DNA of 8,955 bases from Pseudomonadota bacterium (GCA_030836925.1 JAUPLK010000043.1:1-8955), one strand, 5' to 3'; positions 1 through 5,444 are shown, counted from the first letter of the stretch. The notes: generated from the sequence alone by a model not told the origin. Translations and numbers: made by a program.

Positions 1-554
1 AGCCGGTACAGGAGTGCCTGGTCGGCCCGTGTCGCCATCAGTGCGGTGAGGTCCGGTGCGCGCGCCGGCAAACGGTGTGCCGCAACATCGACTGCGCCGC
101 GCGGCCCGCCAAAACCGCCGTCACCACGCGCCAGGAAGCTGCGGCGCAGAGTGAACATCGGCTGCTCGTCCCTGGCGCGGCGCGCCCGGCTCTCGACGAC
201 GACGACTGCACCTTTGTCGCTGCCCTGATCGGCCACGGCCACCACGGCGCTGTCGACCAGCAGGGAGCCGGCCTCTTCCAGCGGACGCTCGAGCGTCAGG
301 CTCTCCGCATGATGTTCGACGCGGGCCGCATCCCAGCCGCAGTCCTGCAGCAATCCGCCGGGTACGAGCACGCTGGCAAAGGTGGGCAGGACGTGCAGGC
401 CGGCGTGCTCGGAGACATAGGCCAGTTCGCCGCGGTTGCCGGGATCACGACCGAGACCGATGGCCAGCGCATACAGCAGCGTGTCGCGGTCGGTGTAGCT
501 GACCGCCTCGCTGCGACTGCGCAGCGACATCAGGTGTTCGTAATCGATGGGCAG
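1..554 (-). CDS. MaoC-type (R)-specific enoyl-CoA hydratase / hydroxyacyl dehydratase, N-terminal part (runs off left edge)
   Basis: Likely hydrates trans-2-enoyl-CoA to (R)-3-hydroxyacyl-CoA in the cytoplasm, like the hydratase-2 part of peroxisomal multifunctional enzyme 2. The visible 184 residues begin PIDYEHLMSLRS, followed by a YTDRDTLLYALAIGLG segment and then LHVLPTFASVL, the usual N-terminal hot-dog (MaoC N) layout. The window ends at LLYR(L), exactly where the family normally continues into its SGDxNPLH-like catalytic stretch, so the catalytic half is not visible. No ATG stands at the family's usual start. I chose CTG at 554-552, which gives MPIDYEHL and lies 10 bases after a GAGG at the end of the ferredoxin gene. 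The alternative is the in-frame ATG at 530-528, which would drop the first 8 conserved-looking residues. It lies 5 bp after the ferredoxin stop, so co-translation is likely. The fold call is firm; the substrate is not known. Confidence 0.8.
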   Translation of the reverse strand, partial: MPIDYEHLMSLRSRSEAVSYTDRDTLLYALAIGLGRDPGNRGELAYVSEHAGLHVLPTFASVLVPGGLLQDCGWDAARVEHHAESLTLERPLEEAGSLLVDSAVVAVADQGSDKGAVVVVESRARRARDEQPMFTLRRSFLARGDGGFGGPRGAVDVAAHRLPARAPDLTALMATRADQALLYR

Positions 555-559
555 GTGTT

Positions 560-877
560 TTATTCCTCGGGCGCGACGATCAGCACCATGCCATCGACGG
601 CATCGGTGACCTTGACCTGGCAGGCCAGTCGCGACTCGGCGGCGCGGAAGGTTTCGGTCCCCTCCAGCAGTTCGGTTTCATCGCTCTGCGGACCGGGCAC
701 CTTCTTGAACCACTCGGGACTGATGAAGATGTGGCAGCTCGCGCAGGAGCACATGCCACCGCACAATGCCTCGATGCTGTCGTCGATCTCGCGCAGCGGC
801 TCCATCAGGGTGAGGCCGTTATCGGCCTTGAGCGTGTATTTCTTGCCGCTCCGGTTGGTCACGTGAATCGTCGGCAT
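560..877 (-). CDS. Adrenodoxin-type [2Fe-2S] ferredoxin
   Basis: A 105-residue one-electron carrier for cytoplasmic oxidoreductases such as cytochromes P450 or ring hydroxylases; the partner is not visible here. Cluster ligands are Cys39, Cys45, Cys48 and Cys86, in the C-x5-C-x2-C-x37-C arrangement of vertebrate-type ferredoxins, within CGGMCSCASCHIFI and RLACQVKV. Cys43 is an extra cysteine between the first two ligands. Length and the start MPTIHVTNRSGKKYTL are typical. The Shine-Dalgarno sequence ahead of the ATG is weak (a GGA about 11 bases upstream), but no other start fits. The gene is in a same-strand run: a small cysteine protein ends 72 bp upstream, and the MaoC hydratase begins 5 bp downstream. 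The hydratase probably shares its transcript, which hints at a lipid or sterol-like catabolic setting; that pathway link is inference. Confidence 0.93.
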   Translation of the reverse strand: MPTIHVTNRSGKKYTLKADNGLTLMEPLREIDDSIEALCGGMCSCASCHIFISPEWFKKVPGPQSDETELLEGTETFRAAESRLACQVKVTDAVDGMVLIVAPEE

Positions 878-949
878 TGTCGCGCATCCGTGTGGCTAAA
901 AAGGCGCCGGAATATAGCACGAAGCTCCCACTCCGGAACCTGACCGGGA

Positions 950-1252
950 TCAGGCCCGGCCGACATTCATGTCGAATGGCGTCTCGTAGTAGCTGCTCTC
1001 CTCGGCGCAGCGCCGGGTTTCCTCGATCAGCTTGCGCATGCGCAGCTCGGCGGTGCTGACTTCGGCACAATTTTCGCAGCGCGGGTCGTCACAGGGCTGG
1101 CGGGAATACAGCCAGAACTGCACGGCACCGGCCAGCAGCCCGTCAGCCACATCCCAGGAATCGGCCTCATCGTCGGCCTCGAGCATGCGATTGCCGAGCT
1201 CTACCACCTGCTCTGCCGCAGCGTCGATGATGGTGTTGTCGTCTTCGTCCAT
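950..1252 (-). CDS. Small acidic protein of unknown function with a Cys-x4-Cys-x2-Cys motif
   Basis: A 100-residue protein that I do not recognise. It begins with a very acidic segment (MDEDDNTIID), then has a predicted helical stretch containing WDVADGLLAGAVQFWLYSR (about residues 33-51). This is followed by a cysteine motif Cys54-x4-Cys59-x2-Cys62 (CDDPRCENC) and a charged helix with Cys82. The C-terminus is TPFDMNVGRA. The cysteines could bind a metal or cluster, but nothing proves it, and there is no signal peptide or clear membrane span. A GGAG lies 7 bases before the ATG, which supports the start. It lies 84 bp downstream of the sensor kinase and 72 bp upstream of the ferredoxin, on the same strand. 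Good ribosome site, sensible composition and position make it a real gene; the function is unknown. Confidence 0.8.
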   Translation of the reverse strand: MDEDDNTIIDAAAEQVVELGNRMLEADDEADSWDVADGLLAGAVQFWLYSRQPCDDPRCENCAEVSTAELRMRKLIEETRRCAEESSYYETPFDMNVGRA

Positions 1253-1316
1253 GGCAGTACTCCGCTGGGCAGATGGGCCGGGATGGCAGGCAACGATGCT
1301 AACCGATATGCGCGCG

Positions 1317-1330
1317 GGCCGGCACCGGCC
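1317..1330. repeat. GC-rich palindrome between the sensor kinase and the small Cys protein gene
   Basis: GGCCGGCACCGGCC is an inverted repeat with 6-base arms and a 2-base centre (5-base arms if a 4-base loop forms). On the minus-strand transcript it lies 6 bases after the kinase stop codon. There is no T-tract, so it is not a classical intrinsic terminator. It might weaken read-through into the downstream genes or protect a 3' end. Confidence 0.35.
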
Positions 1331-1336
1331 GCCGGG

Positions 1337-2713
1337 TCACAGCAGCTCCTGCGAGGCCACGAAATCCGGGATGGTCACCGTCACCAGCGTCCCCTCGCCG
1401 AGTTCGCTCTCGATCACCAGGCTGCCGTTGTGCGCTTCGGCGATGCGCCGGGCCAGATACAGGCCGAGGCCGAGGCCGCCCGTGCTGCGGGAGCGGGCCG
1501 GATCGGCCCGGTAGAAAGCCTGGCTGATTTTCGGCAGGTGCTCGCCGGCTATGCCGGGACCGTGATCGCGGATCTGCAGCAGGACCATGCCCGGCTTGAC
1601 CGTGAGTTCGACCGCGACCGGTGCGGCATCGGGCGGCGTGTAGCGCAAGGCGTTCTCGATCAGGTTCTTGGCAATCAGGCGCATGCGCACCTCGTCGACC
1701 TCGCGCACGACCACACCGGGCGGCAGTTTCAGCTCGATCCGCGCCGCCTGCTCCTGGAACTCCTCACGCACCAGCCCGGTGAGCATGGCGCTCAGGTCGA
1801 CCAGCGTGCGCCGCAGCGTGGTATGGCCGACATTCATGCGCTCGCTTTCGAGCAGATCGGCGATCAGCCGCTCCATTTCACGGATATCGTCGAGCAGGTT
1901 GCGCTTCACCTGCTCATCGTCGAGGAATTCGAGCGCCACCTTGGCGCGGGTCAGCGGCGAGCGCAGCTCGTGACTGATCGCCAGCAGCAACTGGCGCTTG
2001 GCCTCGAGCATGTCGCGCACGTCATCGGCCATGTGATTGATGCCGGCCGCGAGATCACCGAGATCGTCACGACGACTGGTCTCGATCCGGTAATCGAGGT
2101 CGCCGGCACCGATCCGGGAAGTGCCGGCCTGGATCCACTTGATCGGACGCACCAGCCAGCGCACCGCCAGGAAACACAGCGACAGTACGAACAGCGAGAA
2201 CAGCACCATGACCGGCGCAGTCAGGTCCGGTGGGGGCACCTCGGACAGCCGTGGCGAGGCGAAGACCACCACGTGCGGACCCTCGGTAAGCTCGGCAAAG
2301 ATGTGCCCCTGGTAACGGGCAAAGCGCACCCGCTCGAGCCCGCGCGCCCAGGACTCGATGTTCTGCTGACTCTTGTCGTCCAGGCCCAGATAGGCGATGG
2401 GACCGAAGGGAATGGCGGCCAGGTCGGGGAATTCAGGGTCGGATGACCAGTCAAGATCCGGACTGCTGATGCGGATGTCCACCGGGATGCGGTCGACGAT
2501 GGCCTTGGCCCGCGCCGGATCCGGCGGCGTGCCGATTTCCTTCAGCACCAGGTCGGCATGCAGCGAAATATGCGAGCCGACGATTTCGCGCAGGTAATCG
2601 GTTTCGCGCACCAGGCGCACCGAATAGATGGCACCAAAACCGTAGACCAGCGAGGTGATGAAAAACACGCCGACCAGACGCGCGGACAGCGAGCGTGTGA
2701 TTTCCTTGATCAT
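1337..2713 (-). CDS. Membrane sensor histidine kinase (CpxA/RstB-like)
   Basis: A 458-residue inner-membrane kinase that senses a periplasmic signal and phosphorylates the adjacent response regulator. Order of parts: transmembrane helix about 13-30; periplasmic sensor of about 130 residues; second helix about 165-184; HAMP linker about 187-240; HisKA with phospho-acceptor His248 in AISHELRSPLTR; and HATPase_c. The ATPase domain has an N-box with Asn350 and Asn354 (KNLIENALRY), a G1 box DHGPGI at 383-388, an F-box FYR at 400-402 and a G2 box TGGLGLGL at 411-418. All catalytic boxes are intact. The start at 2713 gives MIKEITRSLSARL and overlaps the regulator's stop as ATGA, pointing to translational coupling; a longer frame beginning at 2758 would add 15 unlikely residues and overlap the regulator further. 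The HisKA sequence is close to CpxA and RstB. The signal is unknown. Confidence 0.95.
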   Translation of the reverse strand: MIKEITRSLSARLVGVFFITSLVYGFGAIYSVRLVRETDYLREIVGSHISLHADLVLKEIGTPPDPARAKAIVDRIPVDIRISSPDLDWSSDPEFPDLAAIPFGPIAYLGLDDKSQQNIESWARGLERVRFARYQGHIFAELTEGPHVVVFASPRLSEVPPPDLTAPVMVLFSLFVLSLCFLAVRWLVRPIKWIQAGTSRIGAGDLDYRIETSRRDDLGDLAAGINHMADDVRDMLEAKRQLLLAISHELRSPLTRAKVALEFLDDEQVKRNLLDDIREMERLIADLLESERMNVGHTTLRRTLVDLSAMLTGLVREEFQEQAARIELKLPPGVVVREVDEVRMRLIAKNLIENALRYTPPDAAPVAVELTVKPGMVLLQIRDHGPGIAGEHLPKISQAFYRADPARSRSTGGLGLGLYLARRIAEAHNGSLVIESELGEGTLVTVTIPDFVASQELL

Positions 2714-3408
2714 CCAGCGGCCGGATCCACACCGATGAAGGCGTAACCCGTGCCCCACACCGTCTTGATGAAGCGCGGCTGGCGACTGGTGTCACCGAGT
2801 TTCTGGCGCAGGCGACTGACGAGAATGTCCACCGAGCGGGAAAACAGCTGCGCGTCGATGCCGCGCAGCTCGTTGAGGATTTCGTCGCGGTTGAAGGTGC
2901 GGCCCGGATTGGAGGCGAACAGCACGAGCAGCTGATACTCCATCGTGGTCAGATCGAGCGGGTTGCCTTCCAGCTCGGCGGTGCGTCGTTCGGTATCCAC
3001 CTGCAGGCTGCCGAAACGCAACAGCTTGCTGTTCTCCTCCTCCGCTGCCCGGCTCCGCCGCAGCACGTTCTGGATGCGCACCACCAGCTCGCGGGGCTCG
3101 AAGGGCTTGGACAGGTAGTCATCGGCACCGATTTCCAGGCCCACGATGCGGTCGGTGACATCGCCACGCGCCGTGAGCATCACGACGGGTATCGAACTGG
3201 TCTTGCGGATGGTGCGGCAGACATCGAAACCGTCCTGCTCGGGCAGCATGCCGTCGAGGATCACGAGGTCCGGCTTGTCACGCTGGATCTTCAGCAGGCC
3301 TTCCGAGGGACGCACGGCGTTGTCGAGCTGCATGTCGAAACGCTGAAAGTAGGCCTTCAGCAGTTCGCCCAGCTTTTCGTCATCATCGATGAGCAGGATT
3401 CGCGTCAT
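2710..3408 (-). CDS. OmpR-family response regulator
   Basis: A 232-residue DNA-binding transcription regulator, partner of the kinase encoded immediately downstream (4-base ATGA overlap). The receiver domain, about residues 1-115, has the acidic pocket Asp8-Asp9-Asp10, phospho-acceptor Asp52 (VILDGMLP), Thr79 (VMLTAR) and Lys101 (SKPFEPREL). The winged-helix effector, about 130-230, includes the LTTMEYQLL segment, SRSVDILVSRLRQKLG and the terminal wing GTGYAF. The N-terminus ILLIDDDEKLGELL resembles CpxR and RstA. The ATG is certain from the receiver fold, although the Shine-Dalgarno sequence is poor. Three 10-bp-phased GTTAC half-sites lie 86 to 111 bases upstream, a likely place for autoregulation. 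Confidence 0.95.
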   Translation of the reverse strand: MTRILLIDDDEKLGELLKAYFQRFDMQLDNAVRPSEGLLKIQRDKPDLVILDGMLPEQDGFDVCRTIRKTSSIPVVMLTARGDVTDRIVGLEIGADDYLSKPFEPRELVVRIQNVLRRSRAAEEENSKLLRFGSLQVDTERRTAELEGNPLDLTTMEYQLLVLFASNPGRTFNRDEILNELRGIDAQLFSRSVDILVSRLRQKLGDTSRQPRFIKTVWGTGYAFIGVDPAAG

Positions 3409-3461
3409 GCGTCACGTTTTTCAGCGGCCTGATGCCGTCTAATGCCCGGCTGCAGATAGAG

Positions 3462-3467
3462 ATCGTA
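3462..3467 (-). promoter_or_regulatory. Possible -10 element for the two-component operon
   Basis: On the minus strand this reads TACGAT, matching TATAAT at four of six positions, with no good -35 hexamer. The phased GTTAC/GTAAC sites begin 27 bases upstream of it, so a transcript starting near 3455 would have them at about -40 to -64, the usual position for an OmpR-family activator. Assigned by eye only. Confidence 0.3.
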
Positions 3468-3490
3468 ACCCTTTGTTGGAAAAAGGGGTT
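3465..3490. repeat. Imperfect inverted repeat in the regulator/microprotein gap
   Basis: AACCCTTT at 3467-3474 is mirrored by AAAAGGGGTT at 3481-3490, differing by one inserted base in the right arm. A GTAAC at 3465-3469 overlaps the left arm and is in inverted orientation to the GTTAC triplet further right, so it could be an extra regulator half-site. A hairpin in the leader RNA is also possible. Confidence 0.35.
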
Positions 3491-3494
3491 GGGC

Positions 3495-3519
3495 GTTACA
3501 AATTGTTACAGCGTGTTAC
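3495..3519. promoter_or_regulatory. Three phased GTTAC half-sites, probable response-regulator operator
   Basis: GTTAC occurs at 3495-3499, 3505-3509 and 3515-3519, giving GTTAC-N5-GTTAC-N5-GTTAC with an exact 10-bp period. On the minus strand it reads as GTAAC repeats, close to the known CpxR box (GTAAA-N5-GTAAA), and GTTACA is part of the known RstA box. Tandem half-sites one helical turn apart are the hallmark of OmpR-family binding. The site lies between the regulator gene and the divergent microprotein gene and could control both. Binding by this particular regulator is inference. Confidence 0.6.
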
Positions 3520-3591
3520 CCCAGTGAAAGGACCGTGCAACATACCGGCCCTACTCTGCACACGTCGCAAGGAACTGTAGCGATTTTGCAC

Positions 3592-3597
3592 AAGGAG
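3592..3597 (+). promoter_or_regulatory. Strong ribosome binding site of the microprotein gene
   Basis: AAGGAG stands 8 bases before the ATG at 3606. It is one of the best Shine-Dalgarno sequences in the window and is the main evidence that the very short reading frame behind it is translated. Confidence 0.75.
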
Positions 3598-3605
3598 TGC
3601 TGACG

Positions 3606-3725
3606 ATGTTGAGGAATTTCATGAATCTGGGCCTGGACGAGTTCGAACTGCTGGGTGAAGTGCTGCTGGCGGCGGTCGCCGTGAGCATCCCGCTGGTCAC
3701 CCTGCTGCTGTTCCTGGCCAGCTGA
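3606..3725 (+). CDS. 39-residue single-helix membrane microprotein
   Basis: Reads MLRNFMNLGLDEFELLGEV, then a hydrophobic helix from about residue 19 to 38 ending LLLFLAS-stop. The N-terminal half has acidic residues Asp11, Glu12, Glu14 and Glu18, so it is an amphipathic or acidic segment leading into one transmembrane span. AAGGAG 8 bases upstream gives a near-ideal ribosome site. It is transcribed divergently from the two-component operon, with the phased GTTAC sites between them. Small inner-membrane proteins of this kind are known to modulate sensor kinases in enterobacteria (for example SafA and MzrA), so a feedback or connector role for this kinase is a reasonable guess. I recognise no family. 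Its start, stop, ribosome site and single helix are seen directly; expression and function are inferred. Confidence 0.7.
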   Translation: MLRNFMNLGLDEFELLGEVLLAAVAVSIPLVTLLLFLAS

Positions 3726-3729
3726 TCAG

Positions 3730-3758
3730 GGCGGGTCGGAGCGCCGCTCCGGCTCGCC
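3730..3758 (+). terminator. Strong RNA hairpin after the microprotein gene
   Basis: Arms 3730-3742 and 3746-3758 pair over 13 positions around a GCC loop. On the plus-strand RNA two of the pairs are G-U; on the minus strand the same positions would be A-C mismatches, so the structure favours the plus transcript. It starts 4 bases after the microprotein stop and lies 24 bases past the end of the convergent RCCR-like gene. There is no T-tract, so it may be a 3'-end stabiliser rather than an intrinsic terminator. Confidence 0.5.
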
Positions 3759-3782
3759 ACTGCTCAGCCGCGCGCTTCCGGG

Positions 3783-4607
3783 TCAGCTCTTCCGCCAGCG
3801 ACCCCGCGCTTCTGCCATCTGCTGAGTGCCGATGCGCATTTCCAGGCGCCTGTTGAACTCCTGCTCACCGAGTATCCGCTGCGGCAAGACGTTCATGGGA
3901 TCGGTACGGTAACCCAGCTCGCGGATCTTGAAGTCGTAGTCCTGCTGGGCGGCACGCTCGTTTTCCGGCACGGTGTCTGCGTCGTCCAGCCAGCGGAACC
4001 AGCGATCGACAAAACCGACCAGGTACTTCTCGCAGGTGCCGATGTTCTCGTCGTTGAGTTCGGCATGTGAACTGGTGGCAATGGGTGACATCAGCGCGCG
4101 CAGATAGGTGCCGTGGCTGACGAAGCGCGTCCATTTAGGATCGCTGCGGAACTTGAGGAATTCCTGGTTGGCGGGCTCGTAATACTTGAGCAGGTACTCG
4201 TAGTTGGTGCGCAGATCCACCCGCGGCATGTACTCGGCATAGAAGTACAGCTTGGGGATGGTGCCGAAGATGATGCCCAGGTGCGGCACGCGGGTCTGCT
4301 GACCGAGAAATGCGGTGGCATTCATGTCGAGCAGGCTGGCCTTGCGGTTGCCGAGCCACGAGTGCACCAGCCAGTCGACATCCGGACCGCTATAGGCCTT
4401 GAATGCACCTTCAAGCTGTCCGTCCGGCGAACCCCAGTAGTCAAAGCCGTCGCTCTGCGCATGACGCTGCACACCGAAGCGGGCCTGCACACGCTCGACT
4501 ATCTTCGAGTGGATGTTCCAGCAACGCTCCCAGGCACGCGAGACATCCACGTTGGGATTCTCGGCGAGGAATTCCATAATTGTCTTGGTTTCAGTACCTT
4601 TGCTCAC
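3783..4607 (-). CDS. Red chlorophyll catabolite reductase (RCCR)-like protein
   Basis: A 274-residue soluble protein that by eye aligns along most of its length with plant RCCR, a ferredoxin-dependent reductase of linear tetrapyrroles related to bilin reductases. Matching blocks, here against remembered Arabidopsis RCCR: VDWLVHSWLG (77-86) with VDF..GSW; RVPHLGI (106-112) with APNF; MPRVDLRTNYEYLLKYY (127-143) with LPHRKDLVLNPDYLKEYY; FVSHGTYLRALMSPIA (162-177) with YVSPSLFVRSAFSPTA; and LPQRILGEQEF (241-251) with FPRMFGEEV. The residue aligned with plant Glu154 is Ile113; near plant Asp291 lies Asp236, shifted by one position; Met173 replaces Phe218. The start is GTG at 4607, 11 bases after AGGAG; an in-frame ATG at 4577 lacks a ribosome site. 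No signal peptide or membrane span. Divergent from a ferredoxin gene. The family is likely; the substrate and activity are unknown. Confidence 0.7.
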   Translation of the reverse strand: MSKGTETKTIMEFLAENPNVDVSRAWERCWNIHSKIVERVQARFGVQRHAQSDGFDYWGSPDGQLEGAFKAYSGPDVDWLVHSWLGNRKASLLDMNATAFLGQQTRVPHLGIIFGTIPKLYFYAEYMPRVDLRTNYEYLLKYYEPANQEFLKFRSDPKWTRFVSHGTYLRALMSPIATSSHAELNDENIGTCEKYLVGFVDRWFRWLDDADTVPENERAAQQDYDFKIRELGYRTDPMNVLPQRILGEQEFNRRLEMRIGTQQMAEARGRWRKS

Positions 4608-4660
4608 GGCAATCACTGCTCCTGTCCTGATCGTGCCTATTGGTCTTGCGCGGGGGGCGC

Positions 4661-4689
4661 AGTGTAAGCGATACAAAGGTGGCACCCAA
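4661..4689 (-). promoter_or_regulatory. Possible promoter of the RCCR-like gene
   Basis: On the minus strand TTGGGT (4689-4684) and TACACT (4666-4661) are separated by 17 bases, a weak sigma-70-like arrangement (three and four of six matches). It lies in the 124-bp gap between the divergent RCCR-like and ferredoxin genes. Seen by eye only. Confidence 0.3.
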
Positions 4690-4731
4690 CCAAAGCACCG
4701 GCTGGCACTCACTTGCACCGACAGGCGAACA

Positions 4732-5121
4732 ATGAACGACACATCAGATCCCGAACGCACACTGCAGGCACGCCTGGAACAGTTGGGCATCAGCAGCATC
4801 CGGCGGCATATTTTCCTGTGTTGCGACCAGGGCAAGCCCAAGTGCTGCTCGCGCGAGGACAGCCTGGTGGCCTGGGAATATCTGAAGGGCCGCCTCAAGG
4901 AACTGGGGCTGACCGGGTCGGGCGGCATTTATCGCACCAAGGCCAACTGCCTGCAGGTGTGCATGCAGGGACCGGTTGCCCTCGTCTATCCCGAAGGCAT
5001 CTGGTATCGCCACTGCACGCCAGCGGTGCTCGAGCGCATCATCCAGGAACACCTGATCGGCGGTGTGCCGGTTGCCGAATTCCGGATTGCCAGCCAGCCA
5101 CTGGTGCCGACCGGCCAATAG
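4732..5121 (+). CDS. Thioredoxin-fold [2Fe-2S] ferredoxin
   Basis: A 129-residue electron carrier of the thioredoxin-like [2Fe-2S] family (related to Shethna-type and NuoE-type clusters), common in cyanobacteria and gammaproteobacteria. Signature blocks are RRHIFLCCDQGKPKCCSRE (24-42), WEYLKGRLKELGL (48-60), YRTKANCLQVCMQGPVALVY (67-86) and IIQEHLIGG near the C-terminus. Likely cluster ligands are Cys30, Cys39, Cys73 and Cys77, with doublets Cys30-Cys31 and Cys38-Cys39 leaving the first pair slightly uncertain. The ATG at 4732 gives the usual short N-terminus; the ribosome site is weak (AGG about 8 bases upstream). It is divergent from the RCCR-like gene and could supply its electrons, since RCCR and bilin reductases use ferredoxin. 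The family call is firm; the pairing is inference. Confidence 0.92.
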   Translation: MNDTSDPERTLQARLEQLGISSIRRHIFLCCDQGKPKCCSREDSLVAWEYLKGRLKELGLTGSGGIYRTKANCLQVCMQGPVALVYPEGIWYRHCTPAVLERIIQEHLIGGVPVAEFRIASQPLVPTGQ

Positions 5122-5210
5122 TCGACGATCGCAGTACATATGTCGCTCGCCGTCCCGGCAACGCGCGTCGCATGCTCCTTCCGTCACTCACCCTGGCGAG
5201 GAGCGCAGAC

Positions 5211-5444
5211 ATGCAAGGTTTTTCATTGGGCCCGGCACTGCTGCTGGTCATGCTCGGCATCGGCTCATCCACCGCGATCGGTGCGCCGCAGGACAAGACG
5301 GAAAAAGTCCAGTGCAGCAAACTGCAAAGCCGGATGGATGAGCTCCGGCTGCGACGGCGCATGGGCTATACGGCGAAACAGGGCCGGGTATCGAAACAGA
5401 AGCTGTCGGCGCTGGAGGCCGAATACCGGGCGAGGTGTCGCTGA
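5211..5444 (+). CDS. Small secreted two-cysteine protein, function unknown
   Basis: A 77-residue protein with a signal peptide: hydrophobic core about residues 9-22 and a likely cleavage after Ala25 (AIGA-PQDK). The mature part of about 52 residues is very basic and probably helical, with Cys35 near its start and Cys76 next to the C-terminus. They could form one disulfide that closes the chain or bridges a dimer in the periplasm. The segment RLRRRMGYTAKQG (46-58) resembles small exported hypothetical proteins of gammaproteobacteria, but I know no named family. AGGAG stands 7 bases before the ATG, which fixes the start and excludes the long frame running in from 4713. It is 89 bp after the ferredoxin gene on the same strand and may share its transcript. 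It is a real gene by ribosome site and signal peptide. Confidence 0.78.
   Translation: MQGFSLGPALLLVMLGIGSSTAIGAPQDKTEKVQCSKLQSRMDELRLRRRMGYTAKQGRVSKQKLSALEAEYRARCR

Noticed and set aside
75..866. Plus-strand 263-residue open frame
   Set aside because: It runs antisense across the MaoC hydratase and ferredoxin genes, both of which have clear family motifs; no ribosome site and no recognisable domain.
1283..2446. Plus-strand 387-residue open frame
   Set aside because: Antisense to the sensor kinase, rich in Gln, His and Asp as expected of a GC-rich shadow frame; the kinase motifs on the other strand are unambiguous.
3552..3557. TACTCT as a -10 element for the microprotein gene
   Set aside because: Only three of six positions match and there is no -35 partner; not good enough to list as a promoter.
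4113..4667. Plus-strand 184-residue open frame
   Set aside because: Antisense to the RCCR-like gene and without ribosome site or domain.
4608..4928. Upstream extension of the RCCR-like frame to an ATG at 4928
   Set aside because: It would overlap the divergent ferredoxin gene and its 107 extra residues have no family likeness; GTG at 4607 with AGGAG upstream is better.
4713..5210. Long plus-strand frame leading into the 77-residue secreted protein
   Set aside because: It overlaps the ferredoxin out of frame; the ATG at 5211 has a strong ribosome site and begins a signal peptide.
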